DNA of 21,364 nucleotides from Gallionella sp. UBA4737 (GCA_002403995.1 DHIV01000032.1:5592-26955), one strand, 5' to 3'. Positions 7,253 to 15,712 are shown, counted from the first letter of the stretch. The notes: generated from the sequence alone by a model not told the origin. A program made the numbers and translations.

Positions 7253-7915
7253 ATGGTGTCCCAGGCATCTTACAACCCACCGCGCGACTTCGGTCTCGAC
7301 CTTGTCTACTGTGACGATGCCCTGTTAATGGTGAACAAACCTGCCGGGCTGCTTTCGGTGCCGGGGCGCGGGACGGATAAAGCAGATAACTTGGCAACCA
7401 GGGTGCAGAATGAATTTCCCGATGCCCTCAGCGTGCATCGCCTGGACATGGATACATCCGGTCTGCTGGTGTTTGCCCGGGGTGCAGATATGCACCGCCG
7501 CCTTTCCCAACTATTCCGCGAGCGCGGGGTAAAAAAATACTATATCGCGATGGTGGCGGGACGAGTCGAAAGCGACATGGGCGGCGTGGATCTGCCGCTT
7601 AGCTCCGACTGGCCGAATCGCCCCAGGCAGAAGATAAATTTTACTCGGGGCAAAAATTCGCTGACGCACTATCGCGTGCTGGCACATGATGCGATCAAAA
7701 ACATCAGCCGCGTCGAACTGGAACCGGTAACCGGACGCACCCACCAGTTGCGGGTACACATGGCAGTCATCGGCCATCCGATCGTCGGGGACACATTGTA
7801 CGGAGGCGAAGCTGGCCCACCAGCCGAGCGCCTGCTGCTCCACGCCAGTATGCTGAGCTTAATCCATCCGTACAGCGCAGAACCGTTGACCCTGGTCTGC
7901 AAAGCGCCGTTTTAA
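7253..7915 (+). CDS. rluA: Dual-specificity RNA pseudouridine synthase RluA
   Basis: 220 residues, same size as E. coli RluA, which makes pseudouridine 746 in 23S rRNA and 32 in some tRNAs. Strong RluA-type features are NYNPP-like SYNPPRDFGLD at the start, VNKPAGLLSVPGRG, HRLDMDTSGLLVFAR with catalytic Asp65, VDLPLSSDWPNRPRQKI, VTGRTHQLRVHM and GHPIVGDTLYG, then LLLHASML. No S4 domain, as expected for RluA. Starts 102 bp after the cyclase; no good Shine-Dalgarno is visible. Confidence 0.94.
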   Translation: MVSQASYNPPRDFGLDLVYCDDALLMVNKPAGLLSVPGRGTDKADNLATRVQNEFPDALSVHRLDMDTSGLLVFARGADMHRRLSQLFRERGVKKYYIAMVAGRVESDMGGVDLPLSSDWPNRPRQKINFTRGKNSLTHYRVLAHDAIKNISRVELEPVTGRTHQLRVHMAVIGHPIVGDTLYGGEAGPPAERLLLHASMLSLIHPYSAEPLTLVCKAPF

Positions 7916-8017
7916 ACCCCGGTCATAACAGGATTGCCCTGCTTGCCCCAAGGCCGTAGGCATTGTAGCCAGTGATATACTTGCGCCCGTTTTGCTTAAT
8001 AGAACCTTGAGGAATAC

Positions 8018-8842
8018 ATGAAAAGATTTTTGATGTTGTTGACGATTGCTTTAACTTGCCTGAGTTTGTTCGCCGTTACGGCGGAAGCCAGGCGCTTTGG
8101 CGGAGGAGGCAGTATCGGCAAACAACGGACGATGGCTCCGCAACAAACACAAAATTCCCCGACGGCCTCGCCAGCTTCCCCGGCAGGCCCGGCTCCGGCA
8201 CCGGCCGGTAACAAGTGGCTGGGGCCTTTGGCCGGCTTGGCTATCGGTGCCGGCTTGGGTGCGATGTTTGCCGGTGGCGGCATGGGTGGCGCGATGAGCG
8301 GTATGCTGATGGCGATTTTTGCCGCTGTCGCGGTGATGTTCCTGATCTCCCTGTTTCGCCAAAAGCAGCAGCCGATGCAATATGCGGGCGCGCCACGCTA
8401 TGAATCTCAACCCGCCCCGCAGCCATTAGCTGGCAGCGGCACTGCGGCATACGCTGCGAATATTCCGGCAGATTTTCCGGTGGAAAGTTTTCTGCGCAGC
8501 GCCAAAACTTCGTTCATCCGTTTGCAGGCCGCCAATGACCGCAAGGATCTGAACGATATCCGCGAATACACCACGCCGGAAATGTTCGCGGAGATTTCGA
8601 TGCAGATGCAGGAGCGCGACGACACTCCGCAGAAGACTGATGTTATCTCGATCGATGCCGATTTATTGCAAGTGGTCAATGAGGGTGATTTTGCCATCGC
8701 CAGCGTGCGCTTCACCGGCCAGTTGCGTGAAAACGATGTCACACCGGAGAGCGTGGACGAAATCTGGCATGTGCAGAAGAACCTGCGCGACGATAAGTCG
8801 GTGTGGCTGCTGGCCGGAATTCAACAACTTACTTTGCACTAA
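8018..8842 (+). CDS. Tim44-like domain membrane/secreted protein
   Basis: 274 residues. N-terminal signal (MKRFLMLLTIALTCLSLFAV, possible cleavage after AEA at 22-24), then FGGGGSIGKQRT, a Pro/Ala-rich stretch, a Gly-rich hydrophobic region and a membrane helix (about 91-113, MSGMLMAIFAAVAVMFLIS). The C-terminal half (about 150-272) is Tim44-like: FVESFLRSAK-type helix here as FPVESFLRSAKTSFIRLQAAND, then LNDIREYTTPEMFAEI, ISIDADLLQVV, IASVRFTG and DEIWHVQKNL. Bacterial members are common before ubiJ in betaproteobacteria but have no settled role. GAGG 5 nt before ATG supports the start. About 10 bp separate it from ubiJ. Confidence 0.88.
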   Translation: MKRFLMLLTIALTCLSLFAVTAEARRFGGGGSIGKQRTMAPQQTQNSPTASPASPAGPAPAPAGNKWLGPLAGLAIGAGLGAMFAGGGMGGAMSGMLMAIFAAVAVMFLISLFRQKQQPMQYAGAPRYESQPAPQPLAGSGTAAYAANIPADFPVESFLRSAKTSFIRLQAANDRKDLNDIREYTTPEMFAEISMQMQERDDTPQKTDVISIDADLLQVVNEGDFAIASVRFTGQLRENDVTPESVDEIWHVQKNLRDDKSVWLLAGIQQLTLH

Positions 8843-8851
8843 AGTTACGCC

Positions 8852-9433
8852 ATGTTCGCCCAGCCCTCTGTCGCGGCATTAAATCACCTGCTCAAGCAGA
8901 ATAGTTGGGCTTTGCCGCGGCTCGCGCGCTTCGCGGGCAAGACGGCGCGGTTTGACATCGCGCCGCTTTCGTTTGCCTACGCCATATTGGACAACGGCTC
9001 GCTGCGCAGCGTTGCTGCCTCAACCAGCGCCGACGCGCTGTGTGTAATAGCGCCCTCGCTGTTACCGCGACTTGCTCTGCATGATGAAAATGCGCATACC
9101 GAAATCCGCAGCGAGGGAGATGCGGAACTGCTGAAGGAAATCTTTTTTCTGTCGCGTAATCTGCGCTGGGATGCCGCCGAAGACTTGAGCAGCATCACCG
9201 GCGACATCGCTGCTGAGCGCATCGTGCAAGCAATACAGAACGCGCAGCAACAATTGCGCGGCGCGGCAGCAAATCTGTCACAGGCTGCGGCAGAATACCT
9301 GACAGAGGAACGTCCGTTACTGGCCAAGCCGCGACAAGTATCCGCGTTCATGCAGCAAGTGGATACATTGCGCGACGATGTGGCGCGTCTGGAACAGCGC
9401 ATCGGCCGATTGTTTGCCGCCGGAAAAATATAA
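8852..9433 (+). CDS. ubiJ: Ubiquinone biosynthesis accessory factor UbiJ (SCP2 domain)
   Basis: 193 residues. An SCP2/sterol-carrier-like domain occupies residues 1-115 (ALNHLLKQNSWALPRLARFAGKTARFDIAPLSF, split here by family-typical W-A-x-x-R-L-x-x-F-A-G-K), followed by a helical C-terminal part with coiled-coil character (FMQQVDTLRDDVARLEQRIGRL). UbiJ binds lipid intermediates and, with UbiK, scaffolds the aerobic Ubi complex. The tail resembles the UbiK-interacting region. It ends 2 bp before ubiB, as in the standard ubiEJB operon. Confidence 0.9.
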   Translation: MFAQPSVAALNHLLKQNSWALPRLARFAGKTARFDIAPLSFAYAILDNGSLRSVAASTSADALCVIAPSLLPRLALHDENAHTEIRSEGDAELLKEIFFLSRNLRWDAAEDLSSITGDIAAERIVQAIQNAQQQLRGAAANLSQAAAEYLTEERPLLAKPRQVSAFMQQVDTLRDDVARLEQRIGRLFAAGKI

Positions 9434-9435
9434 AC

Positions 9436-10962
9436 ATGCGCCTGTTCCGTTTGATCACAATCATTTTCGTGGCGCTGCGTTTCGGGCTGGATGAATTCCT
9501 GCTCGCACATGAGCGGGTGCGCTGGATGCGCCTGCCGCTGAATACGCTGCTGTTCCTGCGCAACACCGACAAGCCTCGCGCGGTGCGGCTGCGCCTGGCG
9601 CTGGAAGCGCTCGGACCGATCTTCGTCAAATTCGGGCAAATGCTTTCCACACGGCGTGACTTGATTCCAACCGACATCGCCGACGAGCTTGCCAAGCTGC
9701 AGGATCAAGTGCCGCCGTTTCCTTCGGCGCATGCCGTCGCGGTGCTGGAAACCGCTTACCGCAAGCCTTTGCTGGAGGTATTCCAGAGCTTTGAGGAAAC
9801 GCCCGTCGCCAGCGCATCGGTGGCGCAAGTGCACCTTGCCGTGCTGCCGGATGGCCGAGAAGTCGCTGTCAAGATTTTACGTCCGAACATTACCAACATT
9901 ATCGCGCACGACGTTGCGTTGCTGAAAGTGGCGGCTGATCTGATGGAGTGGTTGTGGGCAGACGGACGCCGCCTAAAGCCGCGCGAGGTGATCAATGAAT
10001 TTGAAAAGCATCTGGAGGACGAGCTTGATCTGATGCGCGAGGCGTCCAATGCCAGCCTGCTCAGGCGCAACTTTGCCAACTCTCCGCTGCTGCTGGTTCC
10101 CGAGATGTATTGGGATTATTGCAGCACCCAGGTCATGGTGATGGAGCGCATGTATGGTATCTCTATCAGCCAGGTGGACGAGTTGCGTAATGCCGGGGTG
10201 GACATACCCAAGCTGGCCAGAAACGGAGTGGAGATTTTTTATACTCAAGTATTCCGTGACGGCTTTTTTCACGCCGACATGCATCCGGGCAATGTCCAGG
10301 TTGCGCCGAACGGCCAATATATCGCGCTGGATTTCGGCATCATGGGCACGCTGACCGACGTCGACAAACATTATCTCGCGCAGAACTTCATCGCGTTTTT
10401 TCGCCGCGATTACAAACGTGTCGCCGAAGTGCACATAGAATCCGGATGGGCGCCCGCCGAAACGCGGGTGGATGAACTGGAAACGGCCATACGCGCGGTG
10501 TGCGAGCCGATCTTCGACAAACCGTTGCGCGAAGTTTCATTCGGGCGTGTGCTGTTGCGCCTGTTCCAGACCTCGCGCCGCTTCGGCATCGAAATCCAGC
10601 CACAACTTGTGCTGCTGCAAAAAACGCTGCTCAATATCGAAGGGCTGGGTCTGCAACTCGACCCGGAACTGGATCTGTGGAAGACCGCCAAGCCTTGGCT
10701 GGAACGCTGGATGAGCGAACAGGTGGGCTGGCGCGGGTTTCTCAAATCATTGCGCGCCGAAGCGCCGAATTACGCCACCCTGCTGCCGCAGCTGCCGCGT
10801 TTGCTGCACCGTTATCTGGCCAGCGGCAATGAAAATCGCAACGATGAATTGCTGCGCAAGATTCTCAAGCAGCAAAAGCGCTACAACGCTTTGCTGACAC
10901 TGGTCACCCTGACGTTACTGGGCCTAGTCGCATTTGAAATTATTGCTTTCAGCTTGCGCTGA
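9436..10962 (+). CDS. ubiB: UbiB-type atypical kinase/ATPase of ubiquinone biosynthesis
   Basis: 508 residues; ABC1/ADCK/UbiB family member acting at the inner membrane with the Ubi complex. Signature elements in order: LGPIFVKFGQMLSTRRDLIP with the KxGQ motif (65-68), the Ala-rich nucleotide loop VASASVAQVH (124-133), catalytic Lys in VAVKI (Lys146), HADMHPGN (279-286), and DFG (299-301). Two hydrophobic segments near the C-terminus (about 482-505) form the membrane anchor. Starts at ATG 9436, directly after ubiJ. Confidence 0.96.
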   Translation: MRLFRLITIIFVALRFGLDEFLLAHERVRWMRLPLNTLLFLRNTDKPRAVRLRLALEALGPIFVKFGQMLSTRRDLIPTDIADELAKLQDQVPPFPSAHAVAVLETAYRKPLLEVFQSFEETPVASASVAQVHLAVLPDGREVAVKILRPNITNIIAHDVALLKVAADLMEWLWADGRRLKPREVINEFEKHLEDELDLMREASNASLLRRNFANSPLLLVPEMYWDYCSTQVMVMERMYGISISQVDELRNAGVDIPKLARNGVEIFYTQVFRDGFFHADMHPGNVQVAPNGQYIALDFGIMGTLTDVDKHYLAQNFIAFFRRDYKRVAEVHIESGWAPAETRVDELETAIRAVCEPIFDKPLREVSFGRVLLRLFQTSRRFGIEIQPQLVLLQKTLLNIEGLGLQLDPELDLWKTAKPWLERWMSEQVGWRGFLKSLRAEAPNYATLLPQLPRLLHRYLASGNENRNDELLRKILKQQKRYNALLTLVTLTLLGLVAFEIIAFSLR

Positions 10963-11076
10963 GACATGGTGTCTATTGCTGTTGCCGGCAAAATGCTATA
11001 CAGTTATTTCCTAGTAGCATAGTGTGGTATTAAACCAGACACCGAACCTCTTTCCATAGTTAAAGGATCAAAAATC

Positions 11077-11166
11077 ATGACAAATCCGCTGGACTCATTG
11101 TGGGGCACTGTAATTTCCGGCCTTGTATTGACCGTTGCGCTGTACATGCTCGCACACGCGCTTTAA
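11077..11166 (+). CDS. 29-residue single-pass membrane peptide
   Basis: ATG 11077 to TAA 11164-11166 encodes a peptide beginning MTNPLDSLWGTVISGLV and ending LAHAL. One hydrophobic helix spans roughly residues 9-27. AAGGA 9 nt before the ATG is a good Shine-Dalgarno, and the frame ends 52 bp before the membrane-protein gene downstream, which has its own AAGGAG. Size, composition and ribosome site suggest a real small membrane protein, perhaps a partner or leader for the next gene. I do not recognise its family. Confidence 0.6.
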   Translation: MTNPLDSLWGTVISGLVLTVALYMLAHAL

Positions 11167-11218
11167 GAATTTCAATGTCCGGCCGTTCCGGATGCTTTAT
11201 CGTTTAAGGAGATCATAA

Positions 11219-11707
11219 ATGGATTACGTACCGGCAATTATGCGCTGGCTGCATCTGATGGCAGGCGTGATGTGGATAGGCCTGCTGTATTATTTCAACT
11301 TCGTCCAGGTCGCGGCGCTCAAGGCCGCAGCTGCCGACAACACGGCAGCAGGCATCACCAAGCACGTCGCGCCGCGCGCACTGTTCTACTTCCGCTGGGC
11401 GGCCCTGGTGACCTGGCTTGCTGGCGCTGCATTGCTCGGACCATTTTTTGTCTCTGCGTTCACCCTGCAGGCCGGCCATGCGCCTATCGGTATCGGTGCC
11501 TGGCTCGGCACCATCATGTTGTTCAATGTCTGGGGACTGATCTGGCCTAACCAGAAAAAGATCCTTGGCATCAAACCGGCTACCGATGAAGAGAAGGTCA
11601 AGGCGCGCCGCATCGCTTTCCTGGCCTCGCGCACCAATACGATGCTTTCTATCCCGATGTTGTTCTTCATGGCGGCGGGCGCACATTCGGCTATTTACGG
11701 TATTTGA
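11219..11707 (+). CDS. PuuD-like (urate hydroxylase membrane-domain) four-helix membrane protein
   Basis: 162 residues with four predicted membrane helices (about 8-28, 55-80, 90-110, 139-158). The start (MRWLHLMAGVMWIGLLYYFNF-type, with His12) and the IWPNQKKILGI loop plus ASRTNTMLSIPMLFFMAAGAH resemble the membrane portion of PuuD-type urate hydroxylases. The C-terminal cytochrome c module of full-length PuuD is missing, as in many short betaproteobacterial homologues. Conserved His12, His49 and His156 could ligate haem; that is inference. AAGGAG 7 nt upstream fixes the start. No purine-catabolism genes are nearby, so urate oxidation is doubtful. Confidence 0.75.
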   Translation: MDYVPAIMRWLHLMAGVMWIGLLYYFNFVQVAALKAAAADNTAAGITKHVAPRALFYFRWAALVTWLAGAALLGPFFVSAFTLQAGHAPIGIGAWLGTIMLFNVWGLIWPNQKKILGIKPATDEEKVKARRIAFLASRTNTMLSIPMLFFMAAGAHSAIYGI

Positions 11708-11731
11708 AAATAACGCTGTGCTTCAGCCACA

Positions 11732-11760
11732 AAAAAACCCGCCGAGAGGCGGGTTTTTTA
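11732..11760. terminator. Bidirectional intrinsic terminator
   Basis: CCCGCC (11738-11743), a GAGA loop, GGCGGG (11748-11753), preceded by seven A and followed by six T. It works for the rightward PuuD-like gene and, on the other strand, has a T-run for the leftward glmS transcript, which converges here. Confidence 0.9.
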
Positions 11761-11818
11761 TTTCAAACACTCGACCGTGACCGGCTTGGCAAGAAATATG
11801 AGCTTAAGATAAATAAAC

Positions 11819-11875
11819 TGTAGGTCGGGCTGTGCCCGACATCTTGATCCGGCGGCGGGCATAGCCCGCCCTACA
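11819..11875. repeat. REP/BIME-like double palindrome
   Basis: Two short palindromes, GTCGGGC-TGT-GCCCGAC (11824-11840) and GGCGGGC-ATA-GCCCGCC (11854-11870), are enclosed by the inverted ends TGTAGG (11819-11824) and CCTACA (11870-11875). This is the layout of an intergenic REP-type element pair, as moved by RAYT transposases in many proteobacteria. It sits between convergent genes. Confidence 0.7.
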
Positions 11876-11950
11876 AAAATGTGCGTTTGATCAAAAATTG
11901 GAATCAGTCTATGCCGCAAGCCAGGAAATCTCGCGTTAACGCTGGCTGGA

Positions 11951-13777
11951 TTACTCCACAGTCACTGACTTCGCGAGATTCCTTGGTTTGTCCACATCGG
12001 TACCCTTTTGCAGAGCGACGTAATAGGCCAGCAACTGCAACGGGATGGTATGCAGGATAGGACTCAAATATCCCGCGTGCTCGGGCATCTGCATGATGTG
12101 GATGCCGTCCGCCTCGCGGATATGCGTATGCGCATCGGCGAACACATACAGCTCGCCGCCGCGCGCGCGCACTTCCTGCAGATTGGATTTCAGCTTCTCC
12201 AGCAGCGCATCGTTCGGCGCGACCGAGATCACCGGCATATCTTTGTCCACCAGCGCCAGCGGGCCGTGTTTCAGTTCCCCGGCAGGATAGGCCTCGGCGT
12301 GTATATAGGAGATCTCCTTGAGCTTGAGCGCTCCTTCAAGCGCGATCGGATAATGCGGACCGCGCCCCAAAAACAGCGCGTGCTGCTTGTTGGCAAACTG
12401 CTCGGCGAGCTTGGCGATCTGCGGTTCCAGCTCAAGCACTTTTTGCACCGCGCTGGGCAGGTGGCGCAACTCGTGCAGATGTTTCTGCTCCTGCTCCGCC
12501 GGCAGCCGCCCGCGCTGCTTGGCGAGCACCAGCGTCAATAAAAACAGCGCGGCAAGTTGCGTGGTGAACGCCTTGGTCGAGGCCACGCCGATCTCCGGCC
12601 CGGCGCGCGTCAACAGGCGCAGCTTGCACAGGCGCACCAAAGCGCTTTCCGGCACGTTGCAGATCGCCAGCGTATGGATGTGCCCCTGCGCCTTGGCATG
12701 GCTCAGCGCAGCCTGGGTGTCGGCCGTCTCGCCCGATTGCGAGATGACCACCACCAATGTTTTCGGATTCGGTACGCTGACGCGATAGCGGTACTCGCTG
12801 GCGACTTCCACCGTGCAGCGGATGCCGGCGATCTCTTCCAGCCAATATCGCGCCACCAATCCGGCGTGATAGCTGGTCCCGCATGCCAGGATCAGGATGC
12901 TGTCGATGTCGGCAAAAGTCGCTGCCGCTTCCGCGCCGAAAATGCCCGGAACCAGCGACTGGCTGTTGCACACCGATTCAAGCGTATCTGCCAATGCCTG
13001 CGGCTGCTCGTGGATCTCCTTCTGCATGTAATGGCGGTATTCGCCCAGTTGCACGCTTTCGTTGCTCAGCTCGCTGAGCTGCACGGCGCGCTCCACACGT
13101 TTTGCCTTCGCATCGTAAATTTGATAGCTGTGCCGTCCAACTTCGACCACATCGCCTTCCTCGAGATAGACGACTTTGCGCGTCACCGGCAACAGCGCGG
13201 AAACGTCCGACGCGATGAAATGTTCCCCTATACCCACGCCCAGCAACAGCGGACTGCCGCGCCGCGCGCAGACGAGCTGATCGGGATTGTCTGCCGCAAT
13301 GACGCCGATAGCGTAAGCGCCCACCAGCTCGGCGAGCGATGCCTGTGTCGCCGCCAGCAGCGAATTGCCGCGCGCGTAGTGACTGTGGATCAAGTGTGCG
13401 ATGACCTCGGTGTCGGTGTCCGAGGTGAACTCATAACCCTCGGCGGTCAAACGGGTGCGCAATGATTCGTAGTTTTCGATGATGCCGTTGTGCACCACGG
13501 CGATGTGATTCTTGCTGATGTGCGGGTGCGCGTTGCGTACACTGGGCACGCCATGCGTCGCCCAGCGGGTATGCGCAATGCCGATCAGGCCCTGGGTAGT
13601 TGCGCTTTTTTTGACGAGGTCAGCGACTCGCCCGATGCTGCGCACGCGCTCCAGTTGCCCGTCATGCACCACCACCAGGCCGGCCGAGTCGTAGCCGCGA
13701 TATTCCAGGCGTTGCAGCCCTTCCAGCAAGATCGGCACGACATTGCGCTGCGCCACTGCACCTACGATTCCGCACAT
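11951..13777 (-). CDS. glmS: Glutamine-fructose-6-phosphate aminotransferase (isomerizing)
   Basis: 608 residues (E. coli 609). Makes glucosamine-6-phosphate from fructose-6-phosphate and glutamine, the entry step to UDP-GlcNAc for peptidoglycan and LPS. The N-terminal class II glutaminase has nucleophile Cys2 (MCGIVGAV), RWATHGVPS and HNGIIENY. Two SIS domains follow (LACGTSYHAGLVARYW, ISQSGETADT, GVASTKAFTTQ; then LGRGPHYPIALEGALKLKE, EAYPAGELKHGPLAL). The C-terminus is DKPRNLAKSVTVE. GGAG 8 nt before the ATG. It lies 150 bp downstream of glmU on the same strand, so the pair may be co-transcribed. Confidence 0.97.
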   Translation of the reverse strand: MCGIVGAVAQRNVVPILLEGLQRLEYRGYDSAGLVVVHDGQLERVRSIGRVADLVKKSATTQGLIGIAHTRWATHGVPSVRNAHPHISKNHIAVVHNGIIENYESLRTRLTAEGYEFTSDTDTEVIAHLIHSHYARGNSLLAATQASLAELVGAYAIGVIAADNPDQLVCARRGSPLLLGVGIGEHFIASDVSALLPVTRKVVYLEEGDVVEVGRHSYQIYDAKAKRVERAVQLSELSNESVQLGEYRHYMQKEIHEQPQALADTLESVCNSQSLVPGIFGAEAAATFADIDSILILACGTSYHAGLVARYWLEEIAGIRCTVEVASEYRYRVSVPNPKTLVVVISQSGETADTQAALSHAKAQGHIHTLAICNVPESALVRLCKLRLLTRAGPEIGVASTKAFTTQLAALFLLTLVLAKQRGRLPAEQEQKHLHELRHLPSAVQKVLELEPQIAKLAEQFANKQHALFLGRGPHYPIALEGALKLKEISYIHAEAYPAGELKHGPLALVDKDMPVISVAPNDALLEKLKSNLQEVRARGGELYVFADAHTHIREADGIHIMQMPEHAGYLSPILHTIPLQLLAYYVALQKGTDVDKPRNLAKSVTVE

Positions 13778-13817
13778 TTTTTAAACTCCGGTGAAAAGCC
13801 ATTTACAAGATTAATAT

Positions 13818-13890
13818 CCGTTCGGGCTGAGGTATCGAAGCCCCGCGCACTCTGAGATGCCCTTCGATACCTCAGGTCGAACGGTTTTTT
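13818..13890. repeat. Long imperfect inverted repeat between glmU and glmS
   Basis: The 23-nt arms 13818-13840 and 13862-13884 pair with two mismatches (one can be a G-U pair in RNA) across a 21-nt loop. On the plus strand six T follow, so it can terminate rightward (antisense) transcription; there is no T-run on the minus strand, so glmU-to-glmS read-through is possible. The arm TTCGGGCTGAGGTATCGAAG resembles a dispersed intergenic inverted repeat common in betaproteobacteria. Confidence 0.7.
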
Positions 13891-13927
13891 AATTAAGGGC
13901 CGACTTTATAATCAAACACAACCCTGC

Positions 13928-15349
13928 TTATTTCTTCTTGGCCGGACGCTTCCAGCCTGGCTTGATCGATTGAGTTTTGTCGTTCATCGTCAGTTCGCCG
14001 GCAGGGGCATTTTTCCATACCGTGGTGCCGGCGGCTATCGTGGCACCCCTGCCTACCGTGACCGGCGCAACCAGTTGCGTATCGGAACCGATGAACACAT
14101 CGTCTTCGATGATGGTGCGATGTTTGTTCGCGCCATCGTAATTGCAGGTGATCGTGCCCGCGCCGATGTTCACGCGGCTGCCGACCGTGCTGTCGCCGAT
14201 GTAACTGAGATGATTGGCCTTGCTGTTTGCAGCGATCTCGCTGTTTTTGACTTCGACGAAATTGCCGATATGCACCCCGTCGTGCAGCCTGGTGCCGGGG
14301 CGCAAACGCGCATACGGACCGATGTGGCAGTCAGCCCCTACTTCGCTGCCGTCGATGTGGCTGTATGGCGCGATGTTCGTGCCTGCGGCGATTGTTGAGT
14401 TCTTGATCACGCTGTAAGCGCCCACCCGCACGTTGTCGCCCAAGGTCACATTGCCCTCGAAAATGCACCCGACATCGATCTCGACATCGCGACCGCAGTT
14501 CATCTTGCCCCGCACATCGATGCGCGACGCATCGGCCAGCGTCACGCCCTGAACCAGCAAGCGGGATGCCTCGACCAGTTGCCAGGTGCGCTCCAGCACC
14601 ATCAATTGCGACTTGCTGTTTATCCCGTGTATCTCCCATTCGTGGGCAGGCTGCACGGTATGCACCGCAACGTCTTGCTGCACGGCCATGCTGACGATGT
14701 CGGTGAGGTAGTACTCACGCTGCGAATTGTTGTTCTGCAATTTTGCCAGCCATCCGCGCAGCAGTTTCGTCGGCGCAAGCAGGATGCCGGTGTTCACCTC
14801 ATTGATCTCGCGTTGCTCGGGCGTGGCATCCTTTTCCTCGACGATGCTCTGCACGTCTCCCTGCGCGTCGCGCACGATGCGCCCGTATCCGGTTGGATTG
14901 GGCAGACTCACGGTGAGCAATACCAAGCCGTCGCCCGCCTGCTGCATCTGGTGCAGCGTGCTGTGCTGGATCAGCGGCACATCGCCATACAACACCATCG
15001 TGTTGCTGATGGAACTACTAGCCATTCGACTAGACTGCCCAGAAACGGCAGCCAAGTCGCTGGTTACATCATCACCGAGGTGCGGCATCGCCTGCTGCAC
15101 CGCGTGGCCGGTGCCGAGCTGCGGCTCCTGGATCACGAACCGCGCCGCATATTGCTGCATCGCCTGCGGCACGGCTTCGCCGCCATGCCCATATACCACG
15201 CAGATCTGCTGCGGCTGGAGCGCGGACGCGCAATCCAGCACATGCTGCACCAGCGGCTTGCCCGCCAGCGCGTGCAGCACCTTGGGCTTGTCGGAATACA
15301 TGCGCGTGCCTTTTCCGGCAGCGAGGATAACGATGTTCAACGGGGTCAT
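13928..15349 (-). CDS. glmU: Bifunctional GlmU with an in-frame insert in the pyrophosphorylase domain
   Basis: 473 residues. N-terminal GlcNAc-1-phosphate uridyltransferase domain: NIVILAAGKGTRMYSDKPKVL, LGTGHAVQQAMPHL, YGDVPLI with the metal Asp, NEVNTGI. C-terminal left-handed beta-helix acetyltransferase: hexapeptide repeats, RLRPGTRL, NFVEVKNS, NHLSYIGDS, NIGAGTITCNYDGANKHRT and DVFIGSDTQLVAPV. About 21 extra residues (roughly 95-115, Ser/Ala-rich) lie between MPHLGDD and MVLYGDVPL compared with relatives such as Nitrosomonas, accounting for the excess over the usual 455 or so. Reading frame and active-site motifs are intact, so it is probably functional. It begins 51 bp after the antitoxin stop. 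Confidence 0.96.
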   Translation of the reverse strand: MTPLNIVILAAGKGTRMYSDKPKVLHALAGKPLVQHVLDCASALQPQQICVVYGHGGEAVPQAMQQYAARFVIQEPQLGTGHAVQQAMPHLGDDVTSDLAAVSGQSSRMASSSISNTMVLYGDVPLIQHSTLHQMQQAGDGLVLLTVSLPNPTGYGRIVRDAQGDVQSIVEEKDATPEQREINEVNTGILLAPTKLLRGWLAKLQNNNSQREYYLTDIVSMAVQQDVAVHTVQPAHEWEIHGINSKSQLMVLERTWQLVEASRLLVQGVTLADASRIDVRGKMNCGRDVEIDVGCIFEGNVTLGDNVRVGAYSVIKNSTIAAGTNIAPYSHIDGSEVGADCHIGPYARLRPGTRLHDGVHIGNFVEVKNSEIAANSKANHLSYIGDSTVGSRVNIGAGTITCNYDGANKHRTIIEDDVFIGSDTQLVAPVTVGRGATIAAGTTVWKNAPAGELTMNDKTQSIKPGWKRPAKKK

Positions 15350-15400
15350 GTCGATTTCTATAGAGGTTGAATCACTGCTTTACTGTATTCCGCCATGTAT

Positions 15401-15712
15401 CTAACCAGTACGTTTCCGGGTAGGAATTTTTTGCTGTTTGGTCGTATCGGTGAGCCTGCCGGTAACAAATTTATGCAGGACACTGGACAGCAAGGTTTGA
15501 TACGGCATGCCTTCTTCCGCAGCCCGCGCCTGAAGCTCTTCAAGGTCACGCGATGACAAACGAACATTCACGCGGCGATCTTTGGCAAGCGCCGTGCGCG
15601 CGTATCCGGTATAGCGCGCGATCTCCTTTTTGGCATTCGGGACGGATTGCCATTCATCCCGCTCGAAGGATGCGAGAATCTCTTCTTCCAATTTGTTCTT
15701 TTCCATATTCAT
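15401..15712 (-). CDS. CopG/RHH-like antitoxin of a BrnT-type toxin-antitoxin pair
   Basis: 103 residues. Acidic N-terminal region (KNKLEEEILASFERDEWQSV), then a region resembling a ribbon-helix-helix DNA-binding domain: RRVNVRLSSRDLEELQARAA (about 45-64) followed by EEGMPYQTLLSSVLHKFVTG. The V-N-V-R-L-S strand followed by D-L-x-x-L and the G-x-x-Y-Q-T-L helix is typical of antitoxins annotated as CopG-family or BrnA-like. Its ATG overlaps the toxin stop by 4 bp, the toxin-first order known from brnTA. It probably neutralises the toxin and represses the pair. Confidence 0.82.
   Translation of the reverse strand: MNMEKNKLEEEILASFERDEWQSVPNAKKEIARYTGYARTALAKDRRVNVRLSSRDLEELQARAAEEGMPYQTLLSSVLHKFVTGRLTDTTKQQKIPTRKRTG

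Noticed and set aside
8977..9834. 285-residue leftward open frame across ubiJ and ubiB
   Set aside because: Antisense to two confidently identified genes; low-complexity Arg/Ser-rich product.
12557..13465. 302-residue rightward open frame antisense to glmS
   Set aside because: It is a by-product of GC-rich codons in glmS, with biased composition and no family features.
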